Shown: one piece after another, positions 37,431 through 48,215 of the stretch
How positions within the stretch are numbered: the first letter of the stretch is position 1
How the letters are laid out: each line of letters starts with the position of its first letter
The notes under the pieces: model-generated
What the model saw: only the letters and a program-made list of their open reading frames with translations
The model's database searches: none
What the model was told of the DNA's origin: nothing
Assembly: GCA_021234155.1 (NCBI GenBank)
Contig: JAJEKV010000536.1
Span: 91,333 to 155,332 of the forward strand
Reading direction: 5' to 3'
DNA length: 64,000 bases
Source of the DNA: Isoetes taiwanensis
Taxonomy: Eukaryota; Streptophyta; Lycopodiopsida; Isoetales; Isoetaceae
Made by a program: the position numbers and the translations under genes

Positions 37431-38100
37431 TAAGCCGATGCCAAAAGAACAAAATTGAAGCAAAACCACGAAATGAATCCGAGCCCAAGCTCCGAAGAGT
37501 CGCAATCATGATCCTTGAAAACAAGATCTAATATGAAATACTACAAAATCATTGTATTGCTTGGATAAACAAGAGACAAACTATGCAGAACTTTACATAA
37601 GTTTGGTAAGATTCGGACGGTATCTATGCAAACTAATACATTATCAATGCTTTCAATTGATAATGAGCCTCCAAACGACGACTTGGTGTTCCACCAGTGG
37701 AGATGCTAGTAAGATGTTGAAAAGTAAACACATCTCGACCTGCAGTCGCTGTGCCCGATCATTGAAAATTGCTGAGCACTGGCCCCGAGTAACCGACCTA
37801 AACAGTGGATCATTTCGCTCGCGGAGAATCAAGATGGTATTATCAACCACCAGCTGACACACTAGACCGAGCACTGTTCTTTTTGTCTACAACATCTTGG
37901 TTTGTAAGGCTGCGAGTAGCTATAGGTGCCTCGCTGCATGGAGTCATTGCTGTAGAAGCTCTCGTAGACACTAAAGCTGTCGGTCTACCTATAAACATAT
38001 CAGAGAGAAATTTAATTAAAAAAACGAAAAGCTTGGACTAGCTATAATGAGAATTGTATATGAATCAAATCAAAATTGATTTGACATACACAGGTATCAT

Positions 38101-38155
38101 CCATGGGTAAAGTATTCGAATCGTACCATTAACGATTCGAATGCTTTACCCATGG
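38101..38155. repeat. 24-bp inverted repeat with 7-nt loop (hairpin)
   Basis: The left arm CCATGGGTAAAGTATTCGAA plus TCGT pairs with the right arm over 24 bp with one mismatch, around the loop ACCATTA. Arms and loop span 55 bp. Confidence 0.9.
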
Positions 38156-38499
38156 ACATCCAATCTGATGACTACCAAGGTAGGCTGTTGTAGTTGGCAT
38201 GGCAAAATACAACAGAATAAAGCTCAAGATGATGAGGTTGCATCATACAATACTATAATTCCTGGCTGGATGACGAATAATAGTTATCTCCTGGAACTCA
38301 AATGTGGTTGTATAGACACGTAAGGGTAGATATCCAACATGATGCCTGCTTGGATGGGGGAGTCGAAATCAATGGGTTACGCGGAGTTATAATTTTAAAC
38401 GTCTAGGGCTAGAATATCAATGCAAGCTGGGGTGGCAGGAAATTAACTATCTAGGGAATACCAGATGTGGGGGTTTAGATAGAATTAGAAATCGCAAGG

Positions 38500-39330
38500 C
38501 AGGCGCCGTGATGATTCTAGGTAACTTACAAATCTCACAAAGGCTCACTCCCTAAATCAGAACATGATTATGGCTTATGGAGGTATGCCAAGTCATTTGT
38601 AATGCCATAATAGCGGCATGATGTCAACACAGAGGGACGCAACGTCCAACAGTTCTAAGGTAGATAACGACGGTAAATGATAACCCCCAATGATATGTGG
38701 GTTAAAAGGGTACAGGGAATTTTAACGACAAGATGTAGCCTTTAAGGAGACTATTGTATCATATGACATATAATAGTGAGTTAAAAACCAACAAGAGGGT
38801 TAAAAGATATCTGAAGGAGTAAATGGGTCGGTGATAACCCTACGGAGGACGGCTCACAACCAAAGGGGATGTAGAGAGCATATTAAAGAAGGAGAAGAAA
38901 ATAACGGACTACGATTCATTATGGGTAGGCCACTTGGTTGGGAGGGTTACTACCTGCACAACTTTGGGGATGAGTTACATAACATAAGGGTAACGGCGAT
39001 GCTCAAGAGGTTCGCTCTTGAAAATAGGGCATGACTGTGGCTTATATGCAAATGCCAAGTTACTTGTGATGGCACAACAGTGGCATGATTTCGGCATAGA
39101 AGAACATAAGAAATAACAATTCAAAGATCCATGAGGATGGTAAAGCATAGGGTTCCAATGATATGCAGGGTAAAAGTCATGGAGAAATTTGAGCGCATAA
39201 CTGTAACCTTGGAACATAGACTTATGGATCATACAGCATATAGCGGTAATTTAGAAGATAACAAGAGGGTGAAAGAAGATCTAAAATTTTAGGTTATTTG
39301 GTGATCCTATGGACGAATATATGTTATATC
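38500..39330. repeat. Diverged tandem repeat, unit about 460 bp
   Basis: The segment around 38563 (ACATGATTATGGCTTATG...TGCCAAGT...GGCATGAT) recurs about 460 bp later (GGCATGACTGTGGCTTATATG...TGCCAAGT...GGCATGAT). Both are followed by CAATGATATG..GGTTAAAAG/GGGTAAAAG and AACAAGAGGGT. Identity is moderate. Confidence 0.65.
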
Positions 39331-41051
39331 TAGCGTAAGGTGATGAGCAGCATTGGGAGTAAGAAGCAACATGTTTCAAGGCCAGGGTAAAGGAGATCGA
39401 TGATAGTCGCAAGAAGTTAGCAAAAAAGAAGACGAAATGAATGGACTATTATTTATTACATATGGGCTACCGGGTTGAAAGGCAGCAAGGGGGTTTGTGA
39501 AAAACGACGAGGACTTAATACGGGCCTTAGGGATAGAAGAATTTCAATTTTTAGGATAACATGGCGAACAATAATTTTACAAGGAACCCAAGAGTAGAAG
39601 GAATCGTTGTAGAAGGGTGCCTGATTGGTACTAATATTTGGGATTATTGTTCTGATTTTCCTGAGATATGTAGGTTATTCTTTAAATTTAGTGACCCTAA
39701 GACACTAAGATAATGGTTGGAAGGAGTTTGCTCCAATCAAATTTAGGTATCCTTGAAAGTGTTGATGAGTCAAGAATGGTAGCATACCTTCAAGTGTTAG
39801 GGTAGAACGACTTGAAAAGAGGTTTGGCCATCGCAAACAAGTATATGATGCAGATATATAATCACTACAATATAAGCGGTAAAGGGTGGTACAAATTGAT
39901 ACTAAAGTTTATGCTCTAGATAGATTCGAGTGAGGTGTTGACATGGCTGTGGGAGTTCGAACTCAAGCAAGCACTATATGTTACAGAGTGTGTCGTGACC
40001 TAAGAAAGGATTTTTTTTTATTTTTATTTTTTTAAGGAGCACGAACATAAAGAAAAGTAGTGAAGGGTGATGGTACAATTTACAAACCCAAGGCCTAGAG
40101 GTTGTTGCATGGCAGTGTCTAGTTGGTTGGGTCAAGAGAGGTCTATTCGCTGAGAAGTAAGGCGAGTCAAGGCTTAGAGACTAAAAGAAACAGCATTAGG
40201 TATGGTTGGCTCTATAGTGTTACTTAGCTCCTAACATGTGAAGCCGAATAAAATAGCATTTAAAGCTGTTGAAGGTAGTAGAGATTAAACGAAGGCAAGG
40301 TTGAACGAATTTTGCTACCAAGACATTTACTAGAGAAAAATTATTTAAACATCAGTACTGGAGAATTCCGTACTTCTAGGGTATTGCTGCGAGCGAACGT
40401 TTATCAAAGGGGAGGGCGGATTAGGATCCAACTAAGGAGATTCTATCTCGCTCAGAAGAGTCGTCGTTCATCTCGCATCGACAAAGTGCGATACTATGGT
40501 CGGGGAACCCATTTGCCGAGGCCAATAATGACCCTTGGTTGAGCGCGCCTTGCCATGGTTACACAAGTCCGGCGGAGTTGTTGCCATCACAGCATGGGTT
40601 TACGGAAAGCATGGGTTAGAAAGAACTTCTTTTTTTTTTTTTTCCACACGGTCAAAACCTGCATAAAATATTTTTTTGATGTTTAGAATCGAAAATTAAG
40701 GCCCCTTTTTCCCCAAGTACGTCGATTTGGGTTTTAGGCTCAAATGTCGATGCCAGGGAGTCGACCAAGGGGTGCCCTAGGCTAATTTAAATGTTCCCGA
40801 TTCAATGGAACAACAGTTGCCTCAATCCGAGAGAATGTTATGGCCTCTGGAAGAGAGGAACCGCATTCTGTCAAAACTCAACATAGTCTCACCCTTATAT
40901 CTTCAAATTTATCTTCTTAAATAACTCATTTACCACAAATTTGGCCATCAATCATACTACTTACGTGTTTCTAGGAGAATTTCCTATCCCAACTAATTAA
41001 CATTCTAAAGAGTTAGAACATGGCCAGTGCAATGATCTGGTCCACCAAAAT

Positions 41052-41066
41052 CATGCTCTGATACCA
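41052..41066 (-). promoter_or_regulatory. Primer binding site (initiator-Met tRNA type)
   Basis: On the minus strand TGGTATCAGAGCATG starts one base after the LTR end (...CGTCACA A). It is complementary to the 3' end of the initiator methionine tRNA, the usual primer of plant Ty1-copia and many Ty3-gypsy elements. It fixes the orientation of the element. Confidence 0.9.
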
Positions 41067-41067
41067 T

Positions 41068-42594
41068 TGTGACGCTCCCCAAACCTATACGATGCTCCCA
41101 TCATATAAATACGGGAAATCCCCTCTTCCATGGCGGCTAAGGCCCTTTATCTACCTCAGACCACATGTGATGGCCAGATGTCTGGGTGAAGGACATGGAG
41201 GTGTCATTCGTCCCATGCCTTCTATGGGAATCCCATATCGCGGAAGCGTGCATACATGTTAGCACCTGGCGACAATACAAATAAATAATATGCCACCACG
41301 AAGGTGGCCCATCCGTCATCACATGAATAACAACAGAGTGCCAATATAACATAAGAAGTGCATCAGAAATAAGGATTCTACCTCGGGCTTAGACTCAAGG
41401 GGGTCAACTGATAGTCAGGGCCTTCGGATAATAACAGACGGAATCATGGCAATGGTGTTGGCTGGCATAGAACAATGGCTAGAGTAGTCCACTCCATCCG
41501 CCCCTCCTATGCACACTTTGTAGATAGGCTGAATCATGCTATGATGTGGTTATAACCTTTCGGAGAGGCAATCTCATGGATTCCTCTGACGAGGCAGGGA
41601 GGAAATGAATTCACTCCCAGAACATGATGGTTTCATGGGTGTCTAGAGGATCGTAGTTCCTTTAGGCAACCACGCATTCGTACCCATCTTTAAACCCCCA
41701 AAATCCAATAGGCCGCCCCGCCACACCCATCGAGCCCAAGACGTCTTTTTAGGTATATATCCTGCGACCCAAGAGGTGTCAGACCCATACCCGGCACTAT
41801 ACGGTGACCGGCTATAAGTCTAGCACACGATAGGAATACTGTAGTCAAACTAGGCAGGATTCCACCTCCATTTCACCATCATGCTCGTTATCTGGTGATG
41901 AATCACAACATAGCATCCATAGCCTGGTGGCCTCTTGTGCACAGGCTACATTTATTGGGATTTAAGGGATTTTAGCTAGGAGCATCTCTACTTCTACATA
42001 GCCTTTAGGTCTCTACCCCCCCTTAATCCCCATAAACACAGGAGGAACAGAAGAGAACTATCATTAAACATCAACATAAAATAGAGATTAACCATACATC
42101 TATTCATACAAGGGTTAATCCTAGCTATGTTCTAACCATATAAGGGTTAATCCTATGACTATCTAGGAATCCAAGCTATCTACATACTAACCAGAATCAT
42201 AGCTAGATCCACTATCTCTCTAGTTCTCTATCATTCTGGCTAGAACAGGGTTGAAAAGCAGATCCTCCTCCACTAATCTCCCCCAATACGAATTGGGGCA
42301 AATTGGGGTGGAAGCCCCAATTTTGGTATCCCAAATTAGCAAGCCTGCCTTGCCCAATTGATTTGGGCCAGGTGGCAACTGTAGATTGGTTATTATTAAC
42401 TAGTTTAATATTTTAAGCCCTTTTAATATCAGGTTAAGCCCTAAATTCGAATTAGGGTTTAGGGTTAACACCTTAATAATTAATGATTAACATAGCTACA
42501 CTTAGCTTATGAATAATTAATGCACCATTAATTATTCATAGTCAACGTGCCATGTATTTATACCCAAAAGACATATAAATACGTGGAACGTCAC
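41068..42594 (-). repeat. 5' LTR of the minus-strand retrotransposon (1.53 kb)
   Basis: It begins TGTGACGCTCCCC and ends ACGTGGAACGTCAC on the plus strand. It lacks the 235-bp MITE present in the other LTR and about 70 bp of other sequence. About 10% divergence from the partner indicates an old insertion, if they are a pair. Confidence 0.85.
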
Positions 42595-44590
42595 GTGCAT
42601 CATATGCAACAATGTGCAGAGTGTATAGATGAGATTGATTTAGTGTAGATTGTACATTTTGTTGCTTGTTAATATTATGAATGAGTTGGCAATCATTAGA
42701 CGATATGGAAATGGGGATTTGACCCCGTCAACATTTGGAAAGGGTGGTGAGAATTCCATGTGATGAAATATTCCTTCCTCGGATGGAGGACCAGATTTAC
42801 CGTATAGTAGATATGGCCATATAGGATATGAGGGCCAATTTTGTCTCTAGAATGCAATGGAAGAATGATTAGACTTCCTTACATTGAAAATAAGATTTAT
42901 TGCAATCATTCTTTTAGCTCTTAAATTTTTGCGATTGCCTTTTCCATGTAAATACATGTTCTTTATGAAAATGCTTTTGCATTAGGCAAGATCAAATACC
43001 AAAATCCAATAAACACTGGACACACTATAAATTTGATCCCATCCAACTAGTAACTCCATAAGTTTCAAAAGTGATGATCTTGGGTTCGAGTCCTCATGAG
43101 AAAGAGAATGAAGTAGCATTTTTAACAGTTAAAGATGGGTGCCATTCATAGGCCAGTTGATCTTTGGAGCTCCTTCTCCTCTTTTCCTTTCACTTCTTCA
43201 AACGTTAGATGCTCTATTCTTTCATATCCTTGACGGATATATAAGCTTGTCTCGTCAATTGCTAAGGTGATGCTAGACCATTCTTGCTAGATCAAGGTGG
43301 AAAATACAGTTTTTATAATTCCCGTTGTGTTTATTAATCTTATAAAATGTGACAAAATGGGATGGTTACATGTAAACAACCAAGGAGACATTTTCTCTTC
43401 ATTGTTGACGTGATGTGAAATACGAAGGCAATGAGAAGTCTATGATAGATCCTAGATGTATTTTGGTGAATGACTCTTTTTCTTTAAAGAAAAGAATTTT
43501 TACTTTTACAAGAAATTAGCTTTGGTTCCAAACCTACAAAGTTGGACCCACTATTGATGTATATAAATGCAAAGTGTGCTTAGTAAATTTATGTCAGTTC
43601 GAAATGTTGTGAAAATAACTCAATGTGAGGACACAAAGAACACAAACCCCACCCCAGAGAATCCAGAGCACAAAAGAATATTGAGACAACTATGATGCAG
43701 TAATAAATACCTATTATACGTAATGTTCATTGGAATATTTTTGTAAATGGATTGGTACATATCATAAGTCCATCAAGTTATTATAATCTATGATTGGAAC
43801 ACAACATACGACACACTCTTTGCATTTACTGAATAAGCTCTGTACAGACTCCTATTTTGGAGCATATATAGACCTATAAGTTTACTAAAACATGAAAAGA
43901 AAAATAAAAATCACAAAGCTATCCTCCATTATCTTGATATAAAACCTTCCAAAACCTTCTTATTTTCTTCAATCACATTACAGAGTCCTCAAACTCATGC
44001 ACATCTTTTAGAGCTTCTTTAAGTCTTCCTTCTTAATCAATATTTAAAACCTTTTTATCTTCGATATCATAATGATACTGGCTAGTTATGAGTGATGTGG
44101 CACTCTCAAATTCCTCATAGCTTTGAACGGTAGGAAGAGTAGAATGCAAGCGCCTAGCGTCTACTTCAGAAGATATATTACATATGGTACCAAATGAAAA
44201 TTGACGCAGATTGCCAGTTGATAGACCTTTGCAGACTCATCGAAATGACTTAGAGTAGAATTAACTTGGTAGAAATTTTCCTAATGCAAAGACTCCATCT
44301 GCTGCAGATTCCAGTGCTCACCATCGGAATTAAAAATAGCATGGCCAAGGCCAAGCTGTTTTAATCAATGGGGCCGAATGAAGTGGCAAGCCCGTCCTGC
44401 AACAAAAGCAGAAAATCATGGGCAAATATGGAAGAAGAGCAAGCATGCAAATCTGTTCACATGCAAGCTAAGATTAAGTCTAGAAAATGAGGAACATATC
44501 CAAGGCTCAAATAGCTTAATATGCTAGTGCCCATAACTCCAAGTTGCCATAAACACTGCCATAGCGCCAACTTTTATATAAATGATCTGG
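42595..44590. other. Intergenic, AT-rich
   Basis: No gene, repeat or structured element is recognised. The stretch is AT-rich, with no reading frame long enough to be considered. Confidence 0.5.
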
Positions 44591-45270
44591 AAATAGAATA
44601 GAATAGAGTTTTTATTGTCTAGGGAGACCAGTCGGCCTATGGGTCCCAAAAAGGAGACGCAAAAAACATATTACTGTCAGGGTTAAAAAACCCCGTCTCG
44701 AGGGATTTTCGGGGGAAAAACTGTGACAGGAATGAGAGTGTTGTCAAACTGTACAGATCATGAGGACAGACATATATATACACACAAATCAGGCAAGTGC
44801 TTGAGGACTGAGCTGATCCTGGCGATCCATGACCTCTTGAAGGTATGATCCCAGCATCTGCATCGAGGTCGTGCTCAACATCACATGCAACGGCTGGCCA
44901 GGTCGGACTAGCTCAGCATAGCATGTCTGAATTTCATCATATGCTAGACAACTCTGAAGGATGTGGCATTCGACTTCTACATCTCAATCTTGTCAGTGTG
45001 GAAAGAGAGCTGAATTAAAATACTCAAAAACTTTACTTTACTGTAAGAATAGCTCTTAGGAAGAAAATCCAGTTCATAGACAAGCTTTTTCTGGCTCTTC
45101 GATTTTCTCACAATGCATCATGTTCTTGCGCGCCCAATCGAGAACGAAGGAAGGTTTGCAAGAGCTCCAACGAGAAGAAACAAAGGCAAACAGTGTCTTA
45201 TCTCTAATCTGGCCGTACATGTAGTGCATGAACATGTGCATGAACCCACATTTAGATTGCGGCATAGAAA
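44591..45270 (-). mobile_element. LINE 3'-part remnant
   Basis: The minus-strand frame at 44820-44960 reads ECHILQSCLAYDEIQTCYAE, then LVRPGQPLHVML and LGSYLQEVMDRQDQL. The H..QSC.AY..I pattern resembles the Cys-His (zf-RVT-like) end region of LINE reverse transcriptase polyproteins. It is followed by GACAATAAAAACTCTATTC, a LINE-like tail. 45265-45074 reads CGFMHMFMHYMYGQIRDKTL and may belong to the same element. Several stops separate the pieces. Confidence 0.4.
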
Positions 45271-45626
45271 CAAATATATTTCTAACAAAAATTACAAACT
45301 ACGTTACTTTTTTTTCTTTTGACGGATAAAAAAAGATGTCATTCACTTTGAGAGAACAATACATAGCCACGTGGCAGGGGTGTACCCATCTACGAACATG
45401 AGATGGGGATAGGTACATGGCTCCAGCTTGCACTCATTTGATAGCTACATGGCTCCAGCTTGCACTGTTCTCTTTTTCGACTAAGGTAAATTTAGAAAGG
45501 TGCCCCATATTTCTACTTTTACCTCTTCTTCACACTCTCCTAAATTACATATGATGTGATAAAAGAAAAAGAATCAATTTGTTGTCCAAATTTTCGTGTG
45601 TTTTACTCTATGTATCGTTGGATGTT

Positions 45627-46449
45627 AACAGGACTGCCAGATGAATTATATGATGCAATTGATGAGCCACCGTTTGAAGATAAAATTGATGTAAGCAATT
45701 TATTTCCATCAATGGCATTCATAATATAATAAGGTTCAGGCTTCAGATCAGTAGTTTACCTACGTTTGCTTTAGTTAAGGCCTGAAGGGCCCAAAAAATT
45801 TTTTAATATAACAATCAACACACAACTACCATTAACATTATTAACACAAACCATTGCATTTAACACATTTAAATTAAAATCCCCCTTAAACCCCCTTTGG
45901 TTTGGGTGCATATTCACACGGGGGGTTACATAGGGCAGCGAGAGCTCCAAAAATATATTTACAATACATGTATAAAATTAACACCATTAAGTACATTCTC
46001 TCAAACCTTATAGTATTTTGCAAACTTTGTTATATAGTATACAAAAACTTGTACATGCAATACCCCACAAACGAGGATCGCTATGTACGGTCCAGATCTT
46101 GGAATAAAGGGCAAATATGCCCATCCGACAGCTCTCGTTGCCCGGAGTAACCCCCCGTGTGAATATGCACCCAAACCAAAGGGGGTTTAAGGGAGATTTT
46201 AATTTAAATGTGTTAAATGCAATGGTTTGTGTTAATAATGTTAATGGTAGTTGTGTGTTGATTGTTATATTAAAAAATTTTTTGGGCCCTTCAGGCCTTA
46301 ACTAAAGCAAACGTAGGTAAACTACTGATCTGAAGCCTGAACCTTATTATATTATGAATGCCATTGATGGAAATAAATTGCCTACATCAATTTTATCTTC
46401 AAACGGTGGCTCATCAATTGCATCATATAATTCATCTGGCAGTCCTGTT
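45627..46449. repeat. Large inverted duplication (about 320-bp arms, 180-bp spacer) with a captured exon
   Basis: The left arm 45627-45947 is repeated in reverse complement at 46131-46449 with few differences. Both arms hold AACAGGACTGCCAGATGAAT at the outer side and GGTGCATATTCACACGGGGG at the inner side. In the left arm, AG (ending TTAACAG at 45631) and GT (GTAAGC near 45691) bracket a 59-bp exon reading LPDELYDAIDEPPFEDKID. The right arm keeps the same exon inverted, ending exactly where a PPR fragment starts. The inner-side sequence also occurs at 13910-14045, so it belongs to a dispersed transposon. A transcript through both arms would form a long hairpin. Confidence 0.85.
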
Positions 46450-46755
46450 GGGCTTAAGCCCTTGGCATTCCATTTGATTCAGTAGCCCAACAGCTTTCCT
46501 AGGTTGACCATGTTTACCATATGTTGAAATCATTGGGACCCGCGATACTACATTCCAGGCAAGGCATAGCATTAAAAGTGCGCAATGCTTTTTATCCAAA
46601 CTACCATATTTGCCATATAAACTCAAAAGGAGATTTCCCAAATACACATTTCCCTCCATGCCCCTTTGGACAATCTGTTCATGGATCTGTTCATTTGAAG
46701 CCAGAAATGCTCCTACCCATGTTGAATCAAAACCATTGCTTTGACAGCCACACAA
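46446..46755 (-). pseudogene. PPR protein fragment
   Basis: The frame reads IHEQIVQRGMEGNVYLGNLL, LSLYGKYGSLD, NVVSRVPMISTYGKHGQPRK and AVGLLNQMECQGLKPN. This matches the repeat grammar of plant PLS-class pentatricopeptide repeat proteins (LL.LYGK.GSL..A; NVVSW..MIS.YGKHG; A..L...M...G.KPN), RNA-binding factors of organelle RNA editing and processing. Trp of the SW..MI motif is Arg here. Only about two to three repeats remain, and the frame ends at the inverted duplication. PPR proteins usually have 10 or more repeats, so this is a fragment. Confidence 0.8.
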
Positions 46756-46973
46756 GTATTCAAGGCAATGAATGTTGTGCTATGACCTGTGTTCTACAAC
46801 TGTGAATGATAACTTGTTAATAAAACATCAAGTCTCCCAATCATTTACCTCGAGGTCATGAAACCCACTAGCTAAACAAGAGGTTCAATGCTGAATCCTT
46901 TATGTCATGTCCCACCAGACTAGAGATGCATAAAGCGTAAGCCCAGAATTATATGCATAGCCTCTGAAAGCAA

Positions 46974-47540
46974 TTAAAGCCCGTTTATAACCTTGTCGAG
47001 AAGAGAAAGACGCTGTCCTTGATCTTCAACCATCATCTCTTGCTTACGAACTATTTGTATGAGAGAAAAAGGTGCCTCGCATCGCATCAACACAATCTTT
47101 GTTTTATGGCACTCTGGGGCAAGATTGCCATGCAGCCTGTCTGTACAAAGGGACAACTAACTAACTTCATGGAGCAGGCTGTCACACAATGCCTATCCAT
47201 TTCCCCTCGCATCACAAGGGCTTTGCAATTCTGCTGCTCACAGGGCATTAATTTATAATGACAAGATCGGTCATGAACATCAAGCTGAAATGCAGAGCAT
47301 ACTTCAACACACCCATCATTTTGGAAAGTGACAGGCCTGAAGGGACACTTAGCTTTGTGTTCCACAAGCTCTTCACGCGTCTCGAATGCCATGTTGCAAT
47401 GGCTTATAAAACCTACATCCACCATCCCAAGAATTTGTGTCGCAAAACTTTCCCTGCGGCCTATAATCCAAGCTCCAGCTTGATCCAAGTCCCCCATAAA
47501 ATCCTCAACTCTATCATCCTTCCTATCACTCAAGAGCTAT
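46974..47540 (-). pseudogene. TRAF-type zinc-finger protein fragment
   Basis: The frame from about 47539 starts LLSDRKDDRVEDFMGDLDQ, then has CPFRPVTFQNDGC, CHYKLMPCEQQNCKALVMRG, MDRHCVTACSMKLVSCPFVQ and TGCMAILPQ. The spaced Cys/His pairs are those of plant TRAF-type zinc-finger proteins (relatives of Arabidopsis At1g09920). After LPQSAIKQ a one-base shift moves the reading to SLIQIVRKQEMMVEDQGQRL, the expected C-terminal helix, which ends at a stop at 46974-46976. The expected N-terminal half is missing: upstream the sequence changes abruptly into a DUF3128-like fragment. The shift and the truncation make it a pseudogene, unless the shift is a sequencing error. Confidence 0.75.
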
Positions 47541-47757
47541 GTGTGGCTTCTCTTCCTCGCGCTTTTTAAGAATAGCCTGAAGAATAAACACGGTATCGTC
47601 TCAAAAATTAGAAAGAAATGGAATGGGCAGTATCCACAAGCTACCTGAGCTTCTGCAGTGGGCTTTGTTTTCAAAACAGTCGAATAGATCTGTCCATTCT
47701 GCTTTGCAATTGTCAAATGTGCCTTCGCGGTAATACTGTGTCATTTGATACACAGGC
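47541..47757 (-). pseudogene. DUF3128-family protein fragment (two exon pieces)
   Basis: Piece 1 (47757-47645) reads APVYQMTQYYREGTFDNCKA, then EWTDLFDCFENK. Piece 2 (47576-47541), after TTATTCTTCAG, reads AILKKREEEKPHI. Plant DUF3128 proteins carry the same order: Q..QYY..G..DNC..KW.DL.DCL..K, then EIL..RE..KPHIW. They are small proteins with conserved Cys, thought to be of the mitochondrial intermembrane space type. The junction lacks one base for a clean frame. The fragment stops at KPHI, where TRAF-like sequence begins, so two unrelated gene pieces abut on the same strand. Confidence 0.65.
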
Positions 47758-47761
47758 GCTG

Positions 47762-48215
47762 TAGACTATGAGCTTCTCATCTCCGGCAGAGCTTGGAAAT
47801 CTGAAGAACTTAACAAGGTTGTGGCTTCATGCTAACAAACTAGATGGAAAAATTCCTGCTTCCTTGGTCAATATCGACTCTATGCAAAATCTCCTTTGTC
47901 TCCAATAATGCATTTGTGGGTAATATTTTCGTTTCTAGAAGGCATGCCGATTGCTTGCTTTCGACTTTGGCTTCGGAGAAACAACTTCTCCGCCCAATTC
48001 AAATGTTTCCTTCCCTATAACGGATGATCGGATTTGGGTTTTAACCAACTTCTGGGGAGAGAATTCACGTGGGCATGGCAAGCGCCAATTTGAAGCAATT
48101 CTTTGTTGGCCACAATAGGCTCACGGGATCCATTCCAACAAACTTTTCGGCCTTCTGAGAACTTGGCGATTCGATGTTTCCCACAACTCTTTGGTGGTTC
48201 AACAATTTCTCTTTG
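47762..48215 (+). pseudogene. LRR (receptor-like) protein fragment
   Basis: The plus strand reads AELGNLKNLTRLWLHANKLD, then GKIPASLVNIDSMQNL. After a break follow NLKQFFVGHNRLTGSIPTNF and FDVSHNSLV. These are typical plant extracellular leucine-rich repeats (LxxLxLxxNxLxGxIPxxL) of receptor-like kinases or LRR proteins. Stops and shifts lie between the pieces. It runs opposite to the DUF3128/TRAF/PPR fragments next to it. Confidence 0.75.

Larger units (their letters stand above)
37431..41051. other. Retrotransposon interior: non-coding with hairpin and tandem repeat
   Basis: No gag or pol reading frame is seen on either strand; the longest frames are about 100 codons with no motif. Two structures are listed separately: a perfect-looking hairpin at 38101-38155 and a diverged tandem repeat at 38500-39330. 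Absence of coding sequence suggests a non-autonomous element mobilised by enzymes from elsewhere. Confidence 0.5.
4211..42594 (-). mobile_element. LTR retrotransposon (non-autonomous, minus strand) split by a large nested insertion
   Basis: Two direct repeats starting TGTGACGCTCCC and ending GGAACGTCAC(A) lie at 4211-6049 and 41068-42594. On the minus strand the right copy is followed by TGGTATCAGAGCATG, the classic initiator-Met tRNA primer site, so it is the 5' LTR. The left copy is preceded by AAGGTGGGGAGAA, a polypurine tract, so it is the 3' LTR. The two belong in the order 5' LTR-PBS...PPT-3' LTR on one strand, as a single element requires. The 35-kb gap is explained if the inverted-repeat-bounded block 6391-35012 is an insertion, leaving about 6.4 kb of native interior. 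No gag-pol was recognised in that interior. Flanks TACCT (4206-4210) and GTGCA or TGCAT (after 42594) do not match, so either the target duplication is lost or these are two separate insertions. Confidence 0.7.
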
